Of a stretch of DNA of 64,000 nucleotides, positions 11,814 through 22,495 are shown piece by piece. The DNA lies in NCBI GenBank assembly GCA_033398695.1, contig CM065818.1, positions 55,956,001 through 56,020,000 of the forward strand, given 5' to 3'. Origin of the DNA: Orobanche coerulescens (taxonomy: Eukaryota > Streptophyta > Magnoliopsida > Lamiales > Orobanchaceae). Under the pieces are notes generated by a model. It saw only the letters and a list, made by a program, of their open reading frames with translations. It had not been told where the DNA came from and did not search any database. How positions within the stretch are numbered: the stretch's first letter is position 1; every line of letters starts with the position of its first letter. The position numbers were made by a program, and so were the translations under genes.

Positions 11814-12412
11814 GTAGGTGATGTAGATCGCCATTATGTTGGGACGAGGCTTTGGAGTTAATCGGAATGGAGCCGGATATGTTGATGGAGACTAAGGAAA
11901 AGATCTCTATTATCCGGGACCGGTTACTGAATGCCTAGAGCTGTCAGAAATCTTATGCTGATACTCGTCATCGACCTTTGGAGTTCGAAGTGGTGGATCA
12001 TGTTATACTCAAGGTGTCGCTGACCAGAGGGGTTTTCCGTTTCGGGGAAAAGGGGAAACTTAGTCCGAGGTATATCGGACCTTTCGAGATTTTGGACAGG
12101 GTTGGATATTTAGCTTGTCGCTTGGCGTTGCCTCCAGCCTTGAGTCACGCACATAGTGTTTTTCATGTGTCTCAGTTGAGAAAGTACGTGCCGGATCCGA
12201 GTCATGTTATCGACTATAGCGAGATTGACGTAGCCGAGGATATTACCTTTCCAGAGAGACCCGTGAAGATCCTTGAACGTCGTAAGAAACAACTTCAGCA
12301 TAAAACCATTCCGTTGGTTAAAGTGCAATGGTCGAGGCATGGAGTTGAGTAAGCGACTTGGGAGACGGAAGAGAAGATTCAGTCAGAGTACCCCGAACTT
12401 TTTATTTCCTAA
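11814..12412 (+). pseudogene. Chromovirus (Tekay-like) integrase C-terminus with chromodomain
   Basis: After the Sirevirus boundary the plus strand encodes the tail of Gypsy pol: EPDMLMETKEKI, a stop near 11937, then LSPRYIGPFEILDRVGYLAC, ALSHAHSVFHVSQLRKYVPD and the chromodomain RRKKQLQHKTIPLVKVQW, with a stop replacing a Glu codon before ATWETEEKIQSEYPELF. In intact relatives this chromodomain steers integration to marked chromatin. The upstream part of pol is not visible: the Sirevirus insertion separates it, and it would lie left of the window. Confidence 0.93.
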
Positions 12413-12436
12413 GTTTCGGGACGAAACTTCTTTTTA

Positions 12437-12447
12437 GAGGGGGAGAA
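12437..12447 (+). other. Polypurine tract of the chromovirus
   Basis: GAGGGGGAGAA directly precedes the LTR start TGTAATACCC, as expected for the plus-strand primer of a Gypsy element. Confidence 0.85.
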
Positions 12448-12599
12448 TGTAATACCCGTACTTTCATTAACTGTTTGACCTTGTCGTTCTCCCTATTTTA
12501 TCGCTCTGTAAATTCTTTGTGATGTTGTCGATATTGTTATAGAGTTTCGTACCTTGTTTGGATTATGATCATGGTTGTTTAGACCTTGCGGAAGTGTTC

Positions 12600-13180
12600 T
12601 GGGTCAGATAGATAGCGCACGCTTGGCCTAGGCTAACGCGCGCTAATTCTTCTTGAATAGCGCACGCCAGCTTTGAGCCGTAGCGCGCTAAGGGACCAGA
12701 CAGGGCAGAGACAGTAGCTAATACTGCTCTCTGGACTATCAGTTAGCGCACGCTAGGAGTTAACTAGCGCATGCTATTCGTGGTCAGCAGCGCGCGCTAA
12801 CGCGTTCGTAGCGCATGCTAACGAGCTAGGTTAGCAGAGGCAGGGAGTTTTCCAGACTGGCTGGACTATCAGGTAACGTATGCTAGGCTTCGGCTAGCGC
12901 ATGCTATATGTGTTGCGTAGCGCATGCTAAGATATCACGGCAGCGCGCGCTAAGACTCGAGCAGGGCAGAGGACAGTAGGTTCTGGACTCCAATTTCTGG
13001 ACACCAATTCCCAGGCAGCGCACGCTAACTTTAGGCTAGCGCACGCTAAAAGAAGGCAATTAGCACATGCAACGGTATACTTAACGCACGCTAAAGGGGC
13101 CGGCAGAATCCACTGGACTACCCGGTGACCCCACTAGCGCACGCTAATATTAGAGGCGTAGCGTGCGCTAGACTGGGGAA
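12600..13180. repeat. Array of about 18 TAGCGYRCGCTA-like near-palindromes in LTR U3
   Basis: Variants such as TAGCGCACGCTA, TAGCGCATGCTA, CAGCGCGCGCTAA and TAGCGTGCGCTA recur at irregular 15-60 bp spacing. The sequence between them is not conserved, unlike a true satellite. The array sits just upstream of the TATA-like GTATATATTGG, where LTR enhancers lie. Confidence 0.85.
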
Positions 13181-14041
13181 GTATATATTGGACAATTGAC
13201 TTCCATTTCGTCATTTATTCATCTTTTCACTCATTTTCGATGGGGGAAGCTCGGGAGAGGCGATTTTGGATGGTTGGAGGCGATCCTTCTTCAGATATCA
13301 ACATCTTTGGTTGAAGAACAAAGATTTCACAACATCTAATCCATTCCATCTTCCAAATCAAGGTAAAAATCCTTAGAACCCTAATTTTTGGGAATTTTGG
13401 GGTTTTTCTTAGATTCGTCCGATTTATCCATTTTGAAGCTTCAGAACCTTGAGATTATGATGTATCTACCCCGTATACATGTTTCCCCTATGATTTTACG
13501 GTTTGGTTTACACCGTGTTAGGACTTGTGAGGGTTTGGGTGATTTTCCAACCCCTAGTTGTTTACTCTCGGATTTTTGTGAATCGTAGGCGGGTTTCGAG
13601 AGTTTCTTCGTGAGTTATGAGTATGTACTATTGATTATCATATCCCTTGCGAATCGTTTAGGTACCGAAACTGCGTTCTTGGACCTACCAAACTCATACT
13701 CTTTTCTGTTTGTTTTCTCGATGTCTCAAAGGCAAGTATATATTTATGATTGTACGCTCTCGACTTTGAAAGTAAGATATATGAATGGCATGATTATTTA
13801 TATCTACTCTGGGATGGAATGACGGGTCCTCTGAGGGTTTCGTAGCTTCTGGTTTGATTCCACGGATAATATGAGTTAACCACTTTGGGATGGACTGACG
13901 GGTCCTCTGAGGGTTCCATAGCCTCTGGTGCGGTTCCACGGCTGATCATGTATGTATTGATGTGATGCTATGAGATTTAGTTATTCCGGAATACTAGTCT
14001 TGAAATGATGAATTGACAGTTATTTTTACTTTATTGTCGAG

Positions 14042-14160
14042 TGTTTGAATTCTTCCACAACAGTAACATGACTCGATAGCGTGCATTAATAATGAAGTGT
14101 AGCGTGCGCTATCCATCAGCTTACTTCACTGCAGCTTACTTCGAAACTTGGCTGGAATGC
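14042..14160 (-). repeat. Misplaced 119-bp piece of LTR at the 3' terminus of element A
   Basis: The segment matches 15032-15150 inside the same LTR (GTGTTTGAATTCTTCC to TTGGCTGGAATGC) in the same orientation. It joins the LTR at AAATCGGATATTT, so the canonical end (TGTTGGGTACC on plus, present at 17336) is missing here. The outer end reads TGTTTGAATTC and abuts the TCGAG duplication. Confidence 0.85.
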
Positions 14161-15337
14161 AAATCGGATATTTGCGCCGTTTTATGCGGAAGCGAAAATA
14201 AATTGCGGAAAATAAATCACACAAGGATTTATAGAGGTTTGGATATTAACGAAGCCTACGTCCTCTCTTGATGTATCTTTTTCCTTAGGCTTAAGATCAA
14301 AACCTCTACGCCTCTCTTCTATCGGTCGAGGGATTACCGTTACAAGCTCGTCTTCTATTGGTCCGAGTAAAACCGTTTTTCCTTTTCTATTGGATAAGGA
14401 ATCAACCACTCTAGCTTTCTATCGGTACTAGATAAACCTCACTAAGATAGCGATTGTGATTCTAACAATGCCGGATCCTTGATCCTAATAACACCGAATC
14501 AAATCGTATCTTTTCTTTTTCTCGCTCGTGTATAATGTTGAATGTATAAACACTCCAATTAACAATATAAGCTCAATATTACAACAACAATGTAAATATA
14601 TGATTCTCAGATGAATATCTCGTTTGCTTGAAGTTGTTGTTCTAAAACAATACCATAGGGATGGTATTTATAGGCATTTCCCATAAACTAGCCGTTGCTG
14701 GCTGTTTTGACTTGCTAGCGTGCGCTAGCCTTCTTTTGTAGCGTGCGCTAGATATTTCCAGTTTCAGTCCAGTAGCTTTGTTTCTACTTTAGCGTACGTT
14801 ATGCCTCCTTCCTTACGTACGTTATTTCACTTACTTAGCGTACGTTAACCATGATTGAGTAGCGTGCGTTAACGTAATATATCCGTTGCCTTTCCTTGTC
14901 AAACTATCCGTTTGATGCTTGACTTTGACTTGCTTTTCCCAACGTTCGGATTGACTGGATTCAAACAACTTAGCGTGCGCTAATCATACTTTGTAGCGTG
15001 CGCTAATGGTGACTTCATTGCATACGATATTCTGTGTTTGAATTCTTCCACAACAGTAACATGACTCGATAGCGTACGTTAATAATGAAGTGTAGCGTGC
15101 GCTATCCATCAGCTTACTTCACTGCAGCTTACTTCGAAACTTGGCTGGAATGCAGCTTACTCCTCGTTAGCGTGCGCTAACATATATGCCTTAGCGTGCG
15201 CTAATGCAGTCCAGATTGCAACTTTTTGCGTCTTCGTCTGCTTCGTTGTTTTGCTTCGCCTCGATGTTGTTTTGTTGTTTAGCAACTTTAATCATCAAAA
15301 CATAAATTAAATAATGTGTGGAATAAATATTCCAACA
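14161..15337 (-). repeat. 3' LTR of element A
   Basis: Nearly identical to 17346-18523. It starts on the minus strand with TGTTGGAATATTT at 15337 and lacks the last ~10 bases of the canonical LTR end at its left side. It holds about a dozen TAGCGYRCGCTA-like near-palindromes. Confidence 0.9.
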
Positions 15338-15352
15338 ATCTCCCCCTTTTTG
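15338..15352 (-). other. Polypurine tract of element A
   Basis: On the minus strand AAAAAGGGGGAGAT lies directly before the 3' LTR start TGTTGGAA. Confidence 0.85.
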
Positions 15353-15742
15353 ATGATTACAAAACAACCCTTGAATTGGATAATCTGTAAAAATAATATA
15401 TGTATATTTCTACGAATCAAAGTTTTCGGCTTTGATCGTTTCGTTAGTTTCTCCAATCCTTTTCTTTTTCGACTTCTTCATTTTTCAATTTTTCAACTCC
15501 TTCCTTCGTTTTAACTCCCCCTTTTTGTATGCTTTCTTTTTCTTTTCGACTTCTTCGATTTTTCTCATTTTTATCTCAATTCATATCTTTCTCCCCCTTT
15601 TTGTCTTCATCAAAAAGTAAGAGAAATATAAAGAATACCAAAAGAAATATAAATATGCATGATATCAATTTATGCATTAATAAGGGTATGAACTCCCCCT
15701 GAAAATATTATTTCCTTCTCCCCCTTTGTAAAATATCATTTG
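15353..15742. other. Non-coding 3' interior of element A
   Basis: Pyrimidine-rich on the plus strand (many CTTTTTC and CCCCCTTTTTG runs), with extra polypurine-like tracts near 15518, 15592, 15694 and 15720. No coding sequence seen. Confidence 0.6.
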
Positions 15743-17278
15743 TCAAAATTTATTTTTGGGGATCCAACCGATAGTTGGTTTTTCTTTTGAAACGTAGACG
15801 ATGTTTGAAACGTTTGTTCCTTTAGGAACCCAAATCCTTTTAGTTTTTATCGTCCGTCTTGGGCTTTTGCAATTGGAAATATGATGCCCGATTTTTAAAC
15901 ACTTTTCGCAATGGGGTATATTGAAATTAACGGATTCGTTTTTCGAACGTGATTTGAATCCTAACCCCTCTTTATTTAGAGTATATTTTTGAACACATAA
16001 CATTTGTTCAAATTTATCGTTGCCGCACGAAAATTTCTTTGTCAAAATTTTTAGTTCATCTTGAACTTTTAAAAGATCATTTTTTAAAATATTTTCATTT
16101 TCAAGGCATTTCGAATGATCAATTTCGACAAATTTCCCTTTTTCAAGTATTTTGGAATTTTCAATTTTCAAAGTTTTATATTTAGACTTGAGGGACTTAA
16201 TTTCATTTAAAGCATTTTGATAGTCCGTTTGTAGTAACTCGAATGCTTCAAAAAGTTCGTCGTAAGAATTACTTACTTGGCTTTCGACGTCGCTATCGTC
16301 GAATGAACTCCGGGCCATGAGCGCGAGATTATTTTGTTCAAGAAAATCTTCATCGGGATCTTCGTCGCTCCATGTTGCGATTAGAACCTCCTTTTGCTTT
16401 ACTCGGATTCTTAGCAAAGTGGCCTGGTTTACTACATAATCGACAAGTGTTGTCGAATTTCTTAGGTTCGCCCGCTTGAATGTCCTTCTTTCTCCGGTTT
16501 AATAAGTGTTGGAACTTATTAATATTTTTGGCATAATATGCCATTTCTTCGCCGCTTTCGTCACCGGTTTCTTCTTTCTTTTTCGACATTTTAGCCTTGA
16601 AGGCTATCGACCTCTCCTTCGGTTTCGGTTTGGCATTCCGAGATTTTAGAACAATCTCGTAGTTGATAAGAGAACCAACGAGCACTAAAATCGAGTATTT
16701 AAATCTTTGGATTCCATTATTGCCGTAACCGTACCGTCCCATTCTCGAGGTAGTGATCGGAGAATTTTCTTTACTTTCTCACTACTCGAAAGTGGTTTTC
16801 CAAAACATGCTAATCCATTAGTGATGACCGAAAATCGGTCGAGCATAATCGAGATGGATTTGTCGTCCTTCATTTGGAATAATTCATAATCGTGAAGGAG
16901 CATGTTTATCTTCGTCTCCTTGACTTGAGACGTACCTTCGTGTGTTACCTCAAGCATTTTCCAGATTTCTTTGGCACTATCACACGATGATATCCGGTTG
17001 TGTTCTTCCGGATTTAAGGCACAATAAAGAAGTTGAGTTGCCTTACAATTGAAATGGTCGTTTTTCCAATCGGAGTCGTCATATTCTTCAAAATTTTTAA
17101 GCGTACCGTTGGAATTCATTGGGATTTTTGGACCAAGACAAATCACTTTCCAAAGTTCGATGTCGTAAGCTCGAATGAATATTGACATCTTCTTCTTCCA
17201 AGTCATGAAGTTCGCGCCATCAAAAAATGGTGGTCGGTTGAGAGCAAGGCCTTCGGCTGGAGAGATTTGAAACGCCAT
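15743..17278 (-). pseudogene. Copia-type gag of element A (UBN2 family, two zinc knuckles), frameshifted
   Basis: It starts at 17278 (MAFQISPAEGLALNRPPFFD) with a clean UBN2 gag: MTWKKKMSIFIRAYD, SCDSAKEIWKMLEVTHEG, KINMLLHDYELFQM. A frame break near 16690 leads to a second frame (to 16350) with a zinc knuckle CRLCSKPGHFAKN, in which the last Cys is replaced by Asn. A third frame (16417-15743) has an acidic region, a coiled coil and a second knuckle CEKCLKIGHHISNC, ending in RIWVPKGTNVS. It stops there: the protease expected next in an autonomous Copia is absent. Gag would package the RNA; reverse transcription must come in trans. Two frameshifts disable this copy. Confidence 0.93.
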
Positions 17279-17321
17279 TTTGGATCTTCTCCTCGGATGT
17301 TAAGCCGCGTATTGGAGAACC

Positions 17322-17333
17322 GCTCCGATACCA
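17322..17333 (-). other. tRNA-iMet primer binding site of element A
   Basis: On the minus strand TGGTATCGGAGC follows the 5' LTR end (CCCAACA) by two bases. It differs from the standard TGGTATCAGAGC by one base. Confidence 0.92.
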
Positions 17334-17335
17334 AT

Positions 17336-18523
17336 TGTTGGGTACCAAATCGGATATTTACGCCGTTTTATGCGGAAGCGAAAATAAATTGCGGAAAATA
17401 AATCACACAAGGATTTATAGAGGTTCGGCTATTAACGAAGCCTACGTCCTCTCTTGATGTATCTTTTTCCTTAGGCTTAAGATCAAAACCTCTACGCCTC
17501 TCTTCTATCGGTCGAGGGATTACCGTTACAAGCTCGTCTTCTATTGGTCCGAGTAAAACCGTTTTTCCTTTTCTATTGGATAAGGAATCAACCACTCTAG
17601 CTTTCTATCGGTACTAGATAAACCTCACTAAGATAGCGATTGTGATTCTAACAATGCCGGATCCTTGATCCTAATAACACCGAATCAAATCGTATCTTTT
17701 TTTTTTCTCGCTCGTGTATAATGTTGAATGTATAAACACTCCAACTAACAATATAAGCTCAATATTACAACAACAATGTAAATATATGATTCTCAGATGA
17801 ATATCTCGTTTGCTTGAAGTTGTTGTTCTCAAACAATACCATAGGGATGGTATTTATAGGCATTTCCCATAAACTAGCCGTTGCTGGCTGTTTTGACTTG
17901 CTAGCGTGCGCTAGCCTTCTTTTGTAGCGTGCGCTAGATATTTCCAGTTTCAGTCCAGTAGCTTTGTTTCTACTTTAGCGTACGTTATGCCTCCTTCCTT
18001 ACGTACGTTATTTCACTTACTTAGCGTACGTTAACCATGATTGAGTAGCGTGCGTTAACGTAATATATCCGTTGCCTTTCCTTGTCAAACTATCTGTTTG
18101 GTGCTTGACTTTGACTTGCTTTTCCCAACGTTCGGATTGACTGGATTCAAACAACTTAGCGTGCGCTAATCATACTTTGTAGCGTGCGCTAATGGTGACT
18201 TCATTGCATACGATATTCTGTGTTTGAATTCTTCCACAACAGTAACATGAATCGATAGCGTGCGTTAATAATGAAGTGTAGCGTGCGCTATCCATCAGCT
18301 TACTTCACTGCAGCTTACTTAGAAACTTGGCTGGAATGCAGCTTACTCCTCGTTAGCGTGCGCTAACATATATGCCTTAGCGTGCGCTAATGCAGTCCAG
18401 ATTGCAACTTTTTGCGTCTTCGTCTGCTTCGTTGTTTTGCTTCGCCTCGATGTTGTTTTGTTGTTTAGCAACTTTAATCATCAAAACATAAATTAAATAA
18501 TGTGTGGAATAAATATTCCAACA
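17336..18523 (-). repeat. 5' LTR of element A
   Basis: On the minus strand TGTTGGAATATTT (18523) to GGTACCCAACA (17336), 1188 bp, complete. About twelve TAGCGYRCGCTA-like motifs lie between about 17899 and 18391. Flanked on the right by TCGAG. Confidence 0.92.
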
Positions 18524-18988
18524 TCGAGGAGTGTTGTATTTCATATTTGATATACTTGCACTAGCTATTCGACGGCTAACCCCTTTATGGGGGAAATACT
18601 TTTTATGTATTTTAGGTTCCAGGAGAGCGGACAGGCAGGTATCGGGTCGGCATGAAGATGATGGGCCCGCGTGATACTTTGTCTTATCTTCGGTTATATT
18701 TTGTGTTCCTTCATTCCGTGTTGTTTGTACTGGGATAGTTGTTGAATACTTGAGTATTGCTTTTCAGTTAGCTTGATGTTCCGGCCTGCGTTGCCGAGGT
18801 ATTGGTTCGTGTTGTGATGTATTTGGATATTTTGGATATGGTTTGAATACCATTTGTATCGTCCTTCATTTCATTTTATTTGGACCTTCTTGGTCAAGTT
18901 TTATGATTCTGCGTATGTTTAACCTTGTGGGTCCCACGGCGGGGCTCACGATGTTGTAATATTCCCTGAATAACTTGGGGGTATTACA

Positions 18989-19594
18989 GGTGAGCCGTTT
19001 TCTGTCAAACCCGGGAAAGAAGCATTGAGAAGCCGTAAAGTGGATATTTAGATATTTACGGGGTACTTCCAAATTGGGAATTACGTTTGGAAATGGGAAA
19101 GTGATGCTTGTTGGTTATTCTGATTCGGATATGGCCGGTAATGAAGATAACCGAAAATTTACTTCCGGTTATTTGATGACGTTTGCAGGGGGAGCCGTGT
19201 CATGGCAATCAAGATCGCAAAAGTGTATTGCCTTGTCAACAACGGAGGCCGAGTATATTGCGGCGGTGGAAGCGAGTAAAGAGCTCTTATGGTTGAAAAT
19301 ATTTTTACGAGAGCTGGGCTTCCGACAACGACGTTACGTGGTTCTTTGTGATAGTCAAAGTGCGATTCATTTGGCGAAGAATGCGACGTTTCACAAAAGA
19401 ACAAAACCTATCGATGTGAGATATCATTGGATTCGAGATGCATTGGAGGATGGTTTGTTTGAAATTGATAAAGTTCACACCGATGATAATGGTTCCGATA
19501 TGTTAACTAAGGCGTTGAGTAGAGAGAATGTTAAAGTATGTTGTTCGATCACCGGGATGACGAACTCTTCCTATATTCCGCAAAGGGGGAGATT
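18989..19594 (+). pseudogene. Tork-like Copia RNase H, C-terminal remnant of pol
   Basis: The frame encodes the end of RT (HWEAVKWIFRYLRGTSKLGI) and RNase H with YSDSDMAGNEDNRKFTSGY, GGAVSWQSRSQKCIALS, STTEAEYIAAVEASKELLWL and CDSQSAIHLAKN, then KVHTDDNGSDMLTKAL. The catalytic Asp and Glu positions are kept, and the RNase H frame is open to its natural end, so damage came mainly from the chromovirus insertion, which cut off the rest of pol. RNase H removes the RNA template during cDNA synthesis. The first ~80 bases also read as RT, so the insertion falls at the RT/RNase H boundary. Confidence 0.93.
19583..19593 (+). other. Polypurine tract of the Tork-like Copia
   Basis: AAGGGGGAGAT directly precedes the LTR start TGTAGGAGTT. 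Confidence 0.85.
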
Positions 19595-20507
19595 TGTAGG
19601 AGTTATTTCCGAAATATAGGCCTTCTCGGAGTCGACTGGACTCCGGGCCGCGGCACACATTTTTTCTCAACTCTCCCTCAATCTCCTGTACTCCGAGCCA
19701 CGGCACAAGCCATCCGGGCCGCGGCCCCCTGCTATTTTTCACAACTTCGCCAGAACTAGATGTACTCCGCGCCTAGGCGCATCGCTTCTGTGCCTAGGCC
19801 CCCTGTGACTTTTTTGTCACTTTTTTCTGAGTGTGCCTAGGCACACAATTTCTGCGCCCAGGCGCACAGGGTCAACTCAGCTTTGTGGGAGTTGTTTTTA
19901 GCAGCATTGGGACTGTGTTTTTTATTATTTAACCACCAATTTGAGAGAGAGCAACAAGAGAGAACACACAAGAGAGAAAAGAAAAGTGAGAAAATACTTG
20001 TTCGATTTTCCGGAGGTGTATCGATCGGATCGTCGTGAATTTTGACAAGGGCTTGGTAGCAATTGGGCAAATATTTTTCACTGGAATAGATCGAGGGTTT
20101 GAGTCCGGAAGTTCGGGTATTTTGTTAGCTTTTTGTATAAGCTATTTACGGTGTTTCTTTTTCTCGATCTTGTTGTTATTGTTGTATTCCAAATACTTGA
20201 AGATTGTTTATTACCAAATATTTGAAGATTGTTGTTGTATACCTCTAGTTTGTACTAGGGACGAATTGCTCATTGTGTGTTGGTGATAGTGGATTTAAAC
20301 GGCTTCGGTTCCGTGGTTTTTACTCTCGTCTTGAGGGGTTTTCCACGCTAAAAATCGTGTCTCGTTGTTTATCATGTATTGTTTATCGAGTTGTAATTGA
20401 TTTACTCTACTCGTCGGTAACCTCGAAGTTACAATTGAAGATTGGGAAAGTTGTCAAACGAGTTTCCGCGTTTCATTGTGACGTTATATTGTCGGTTTTT
20501 CCCAACA
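19595..20507 (+). repeat. 3' LTR of the Tork-like Copia
   Basis: Starts TGTAGGAGTTATTTCC after the polypurine tract and ends TTTTTCCCAACA, about 913 bp; the end could be two bases later. U3 contains GC-rich palindromes with a CCTAGG core (GCGCCTAGGCGC at 19769-19780 and GTGTGCCTAGGCACAC at 19831-19846) and GGGCCGCGGC blocks. The 5' LTR is not in the window. Confidence 0.8.
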
Positions 20508-20840
20508 CAACTAACTCTTGAAATGTGCGGCAATCCTCTTTGTAGATCACCGGTCTCTGTCTTGCCATGGTTTGAATTGGGAAATCCGGTTCTTGGTCTG
20601 ATATAGAGCACTCGAGTATAAGCAATACCAAACGGGGTCTGAAATTAAAAAAACTAATGAGATATAAGCCTCTTTTTGTAATTTTGAAGTGAATTTGTCA
20701 ACTAAATAAACCAAACCAAATATATTTACATGATTGTTTAAAATTGGGAGGCCCTTCTGCTAGTGGGCTGCGTTGGCCGCCAGTGCCACTCCCTCTGAGC
20801 CAACACTGATTTGGAGTTCCACCATTTCCTAATGACAGAC
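20508..20840 (-). other. Unique sequence, possibly an exon remnant of a host gene
   Basis: On the minus strand a pyrimidine-rich AATTTCAG acceptor-like site lies at about 20639 and is followed by an open stretch (RPRTGFPNSNHGKTETGDL) that runs into the Copia LTR. A donor-like GTAAAT lies near 20729. The frames do not join cleanly across this candidate intron, so the reading is weak. Confidence 0.2.
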
Positions 20841-20848
20841 TTTGTAAT

Positions 20849-21437
20849 TAGACCTGACAATTCGTTCGTGTCGTGTATTTTCGTATCGTGTACTTTCGTG
20901 TTTCGTGTACCAAAAGTCCAAACTCATACACGACACTAAATGATTTCGTGTCATGTCGTGTCGTGTACCGCGCCAATTCGTGTCGTTTCGTGTCGTGTTT
21001 TCGTGTCAGGCACGTAATATAAAATAAATATTAAAATATTATAAAAAATAATAATTTTAATATTATAATATTATTTTTATAGGTTTTAGTAGACGAAATG
21101 AAACGAATGGCAACGAAAATACGAATGTTTACACGAATTTTATGAAAATTCACATTATATTTTCAAGTTTTAAAGTTTAGTATAAACATAATTTATAAAA
21201 TGTATATTTTTATAAACTTAAATATGAAATATTGTATATATTTATTTATTTATTTCGTGTACCTCGTGTCGTGTCGTGTACCCAAAGGGTAAACACAAAA
21301 CCGACATTAAATCTCGGTAGTGTACTTTCGTGTTCGTGTATTTTCGTGTCGTGTACTTAAAATGCAAACCCAAACACTAACTTTTCGTGTCGTTTTCGTG
21401 TCGTATTTTCGTTTCGTGTGGTAAATTGCCGGGTCTA
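20849..21437. mobile_element. Non-autonomous hAT element 1 (TCGTGT-rich)
   Basis: Terminal inverted repeats TAGACCTGACAATT and TAGACCCGGCAATT (right end, complemented) are flanked by the perfect 8-bp duplication TTTGTAAT (20841-20848 and 21438-21445). It is 589 bp with no coding capacity. Both ends are dense in TCGTGT words, in the same orientation at either end, around an AT-rich centre. An 8-bp duplication and a TAG start fit hAT. Confidence 0.92.
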
Positions 21438-21445
21438 TTTGTAAT

Positions 21446-21842
21446 GCATTTCAGTTGGATGTGGCCACAATTTTTCTCTCTTTTATTTTTTTCTTCAGTT
21501 TTTGAGTTGTTTAAAAACTTTTGTGTTATAGACACTCATGCAAAATTATGTTTTTTTATCTTGTGTTTTAGTATTTATTATCGTAATTGTTGTACATATA
21601 ATAAGATCCTCAGACCAAATCTATCTATTCGACATGAACATTGCCCTAAGGCTTCGATCTTAAATTGATTCGAAAAGATTTTCAAGATACTCGTATAGCG
21701 AGGATGTGACAATCCACCAACATACGCAGATACAAAGACGCAGGTGCTTGTTATATGGCATGTTTCTCGTAACTTTGGCCCAATAGAAATTCTTAGCCGG
21801 AAGTTTTGTATGTCCAATGAGAATTTTGAAATTTCATGATTA
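21446..21842. other. AT-rich spacer between hAT elements 1 and 2
   Basis: No coding sequence or repeat recognised. Confidence 0.6.
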
Positions 21843-22054
21843 GTTCTTAGTAGGGTGTAAACGAGACGAGACAACTCGCGAGGTACTCAAGATCGACTCG
21901 GTCAAAACTCGGTCAACACTCGACTCGAGTGGGCTCGACTCGAACTCGAGCTCGGCTCGACATACTAACGAGTCGAGTTGAGCTACCCAATACTCGACTC
22001 GATAAGCTCGTGAGATACTCGATTTTTTTTTATATATAATTAGTTTTATAAATA

Positions 22055-22311
22055 CTACCTCCGTTCTCTTATAACTGCAACATCTGGACTTTCACGTTTG
22101 CCAATGCACAACTTTGATTATTAATATCTTCAATTCTTTACTTTTAAAAATTATAAAAAGTTGATATTTTGAAAATATATTTCGAGATGAATCTAACAAG
22201 ATCCCACATGACTATATTTTTTCATATGTATAAATCACGAAAGATGGTCAAAAGAGAATATGTGAACAGTGTAATAGTCAACACGTTGCAATAATAAAAG
22301 AACGGAGGAAG
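22055..22311. mobile_element. Stowaway-like MITE nested in hAT element 2
   Basis: Inverted ends CTACCTCCGTTCTCTTATAA and CTTCCTCCGTTCTTTTATTA (complemented right end), 257 bp, flanked by TA on both sides (22053-22054, 22312-22313). The CTYCCTCCGT end and TA target are the Stowaway (Tc1/mariner) signature. Confidence 0.88.
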
Positions 22312-22495
22312 TATGAATTTGTAAAATATAATGTAAAAATTATTAATAAATAAATTGAATTGTAAAGAGACTATTTGTAAAAAAATTGAACTCAATTTTT
22401 TTCTGATTTCATGTTTTGTTTGTAAATGCATATATGTTGTTAAAATACAAATAATGACGACTATTTACATTGGTAACTAATATAATACACATAAT

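Larger units (their letters stand above)
14042..18523 (-). mobile_element. Gag-only Copia-type LTR retrotransposon (TR-GAG-like, non-autonomous; A)
   Basis: On the minus strand the order is 5' LTR (17336-18523), iMet primer site, gag, polypurine tract, 3' LTR (14161-15337), plus an aberrant extra 119 bp. The flanking TCGAG at 14037-14041 and 18524-18528 is the 5-bp target duplication. The interior is only about 2.0 kb and contains no protease, integrase or RT. Such gag-only elements must borrow pol functions from a partner. The two LTRs differ at about a dozen positions by eye over ~1.18 kb, so the insertion is rather young. The target is the chromovirus LTR. Confidence 0.9.
12448..18988 (+). 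repeat. 3' LTR of the Tekay-like chromovirus, split by an insertion
   Basis: It starts TGTAATACCCGTAC and ends GGGGGTATTACA at 18988. The inserted element occupies 14042-18523; removing it and one copy of the duplicated TCGAG leaves about 2054 bp. A TATA-like GTATATATTGG lies near 13181, downstream of the palindrome array. The five bases after the LTR are GGTGA (18989-18993). The LTR interrupts a Tork-like Copia pol, which resumes immediately after. Confidence 0.88.

Noticed and set aside
12600..13180. Regularly repeated palindromes suggesting a CRISPR array
   Set aside because: Plant LTR context, degenerate repeats and uneven spacing; no spacer-repeat structure.
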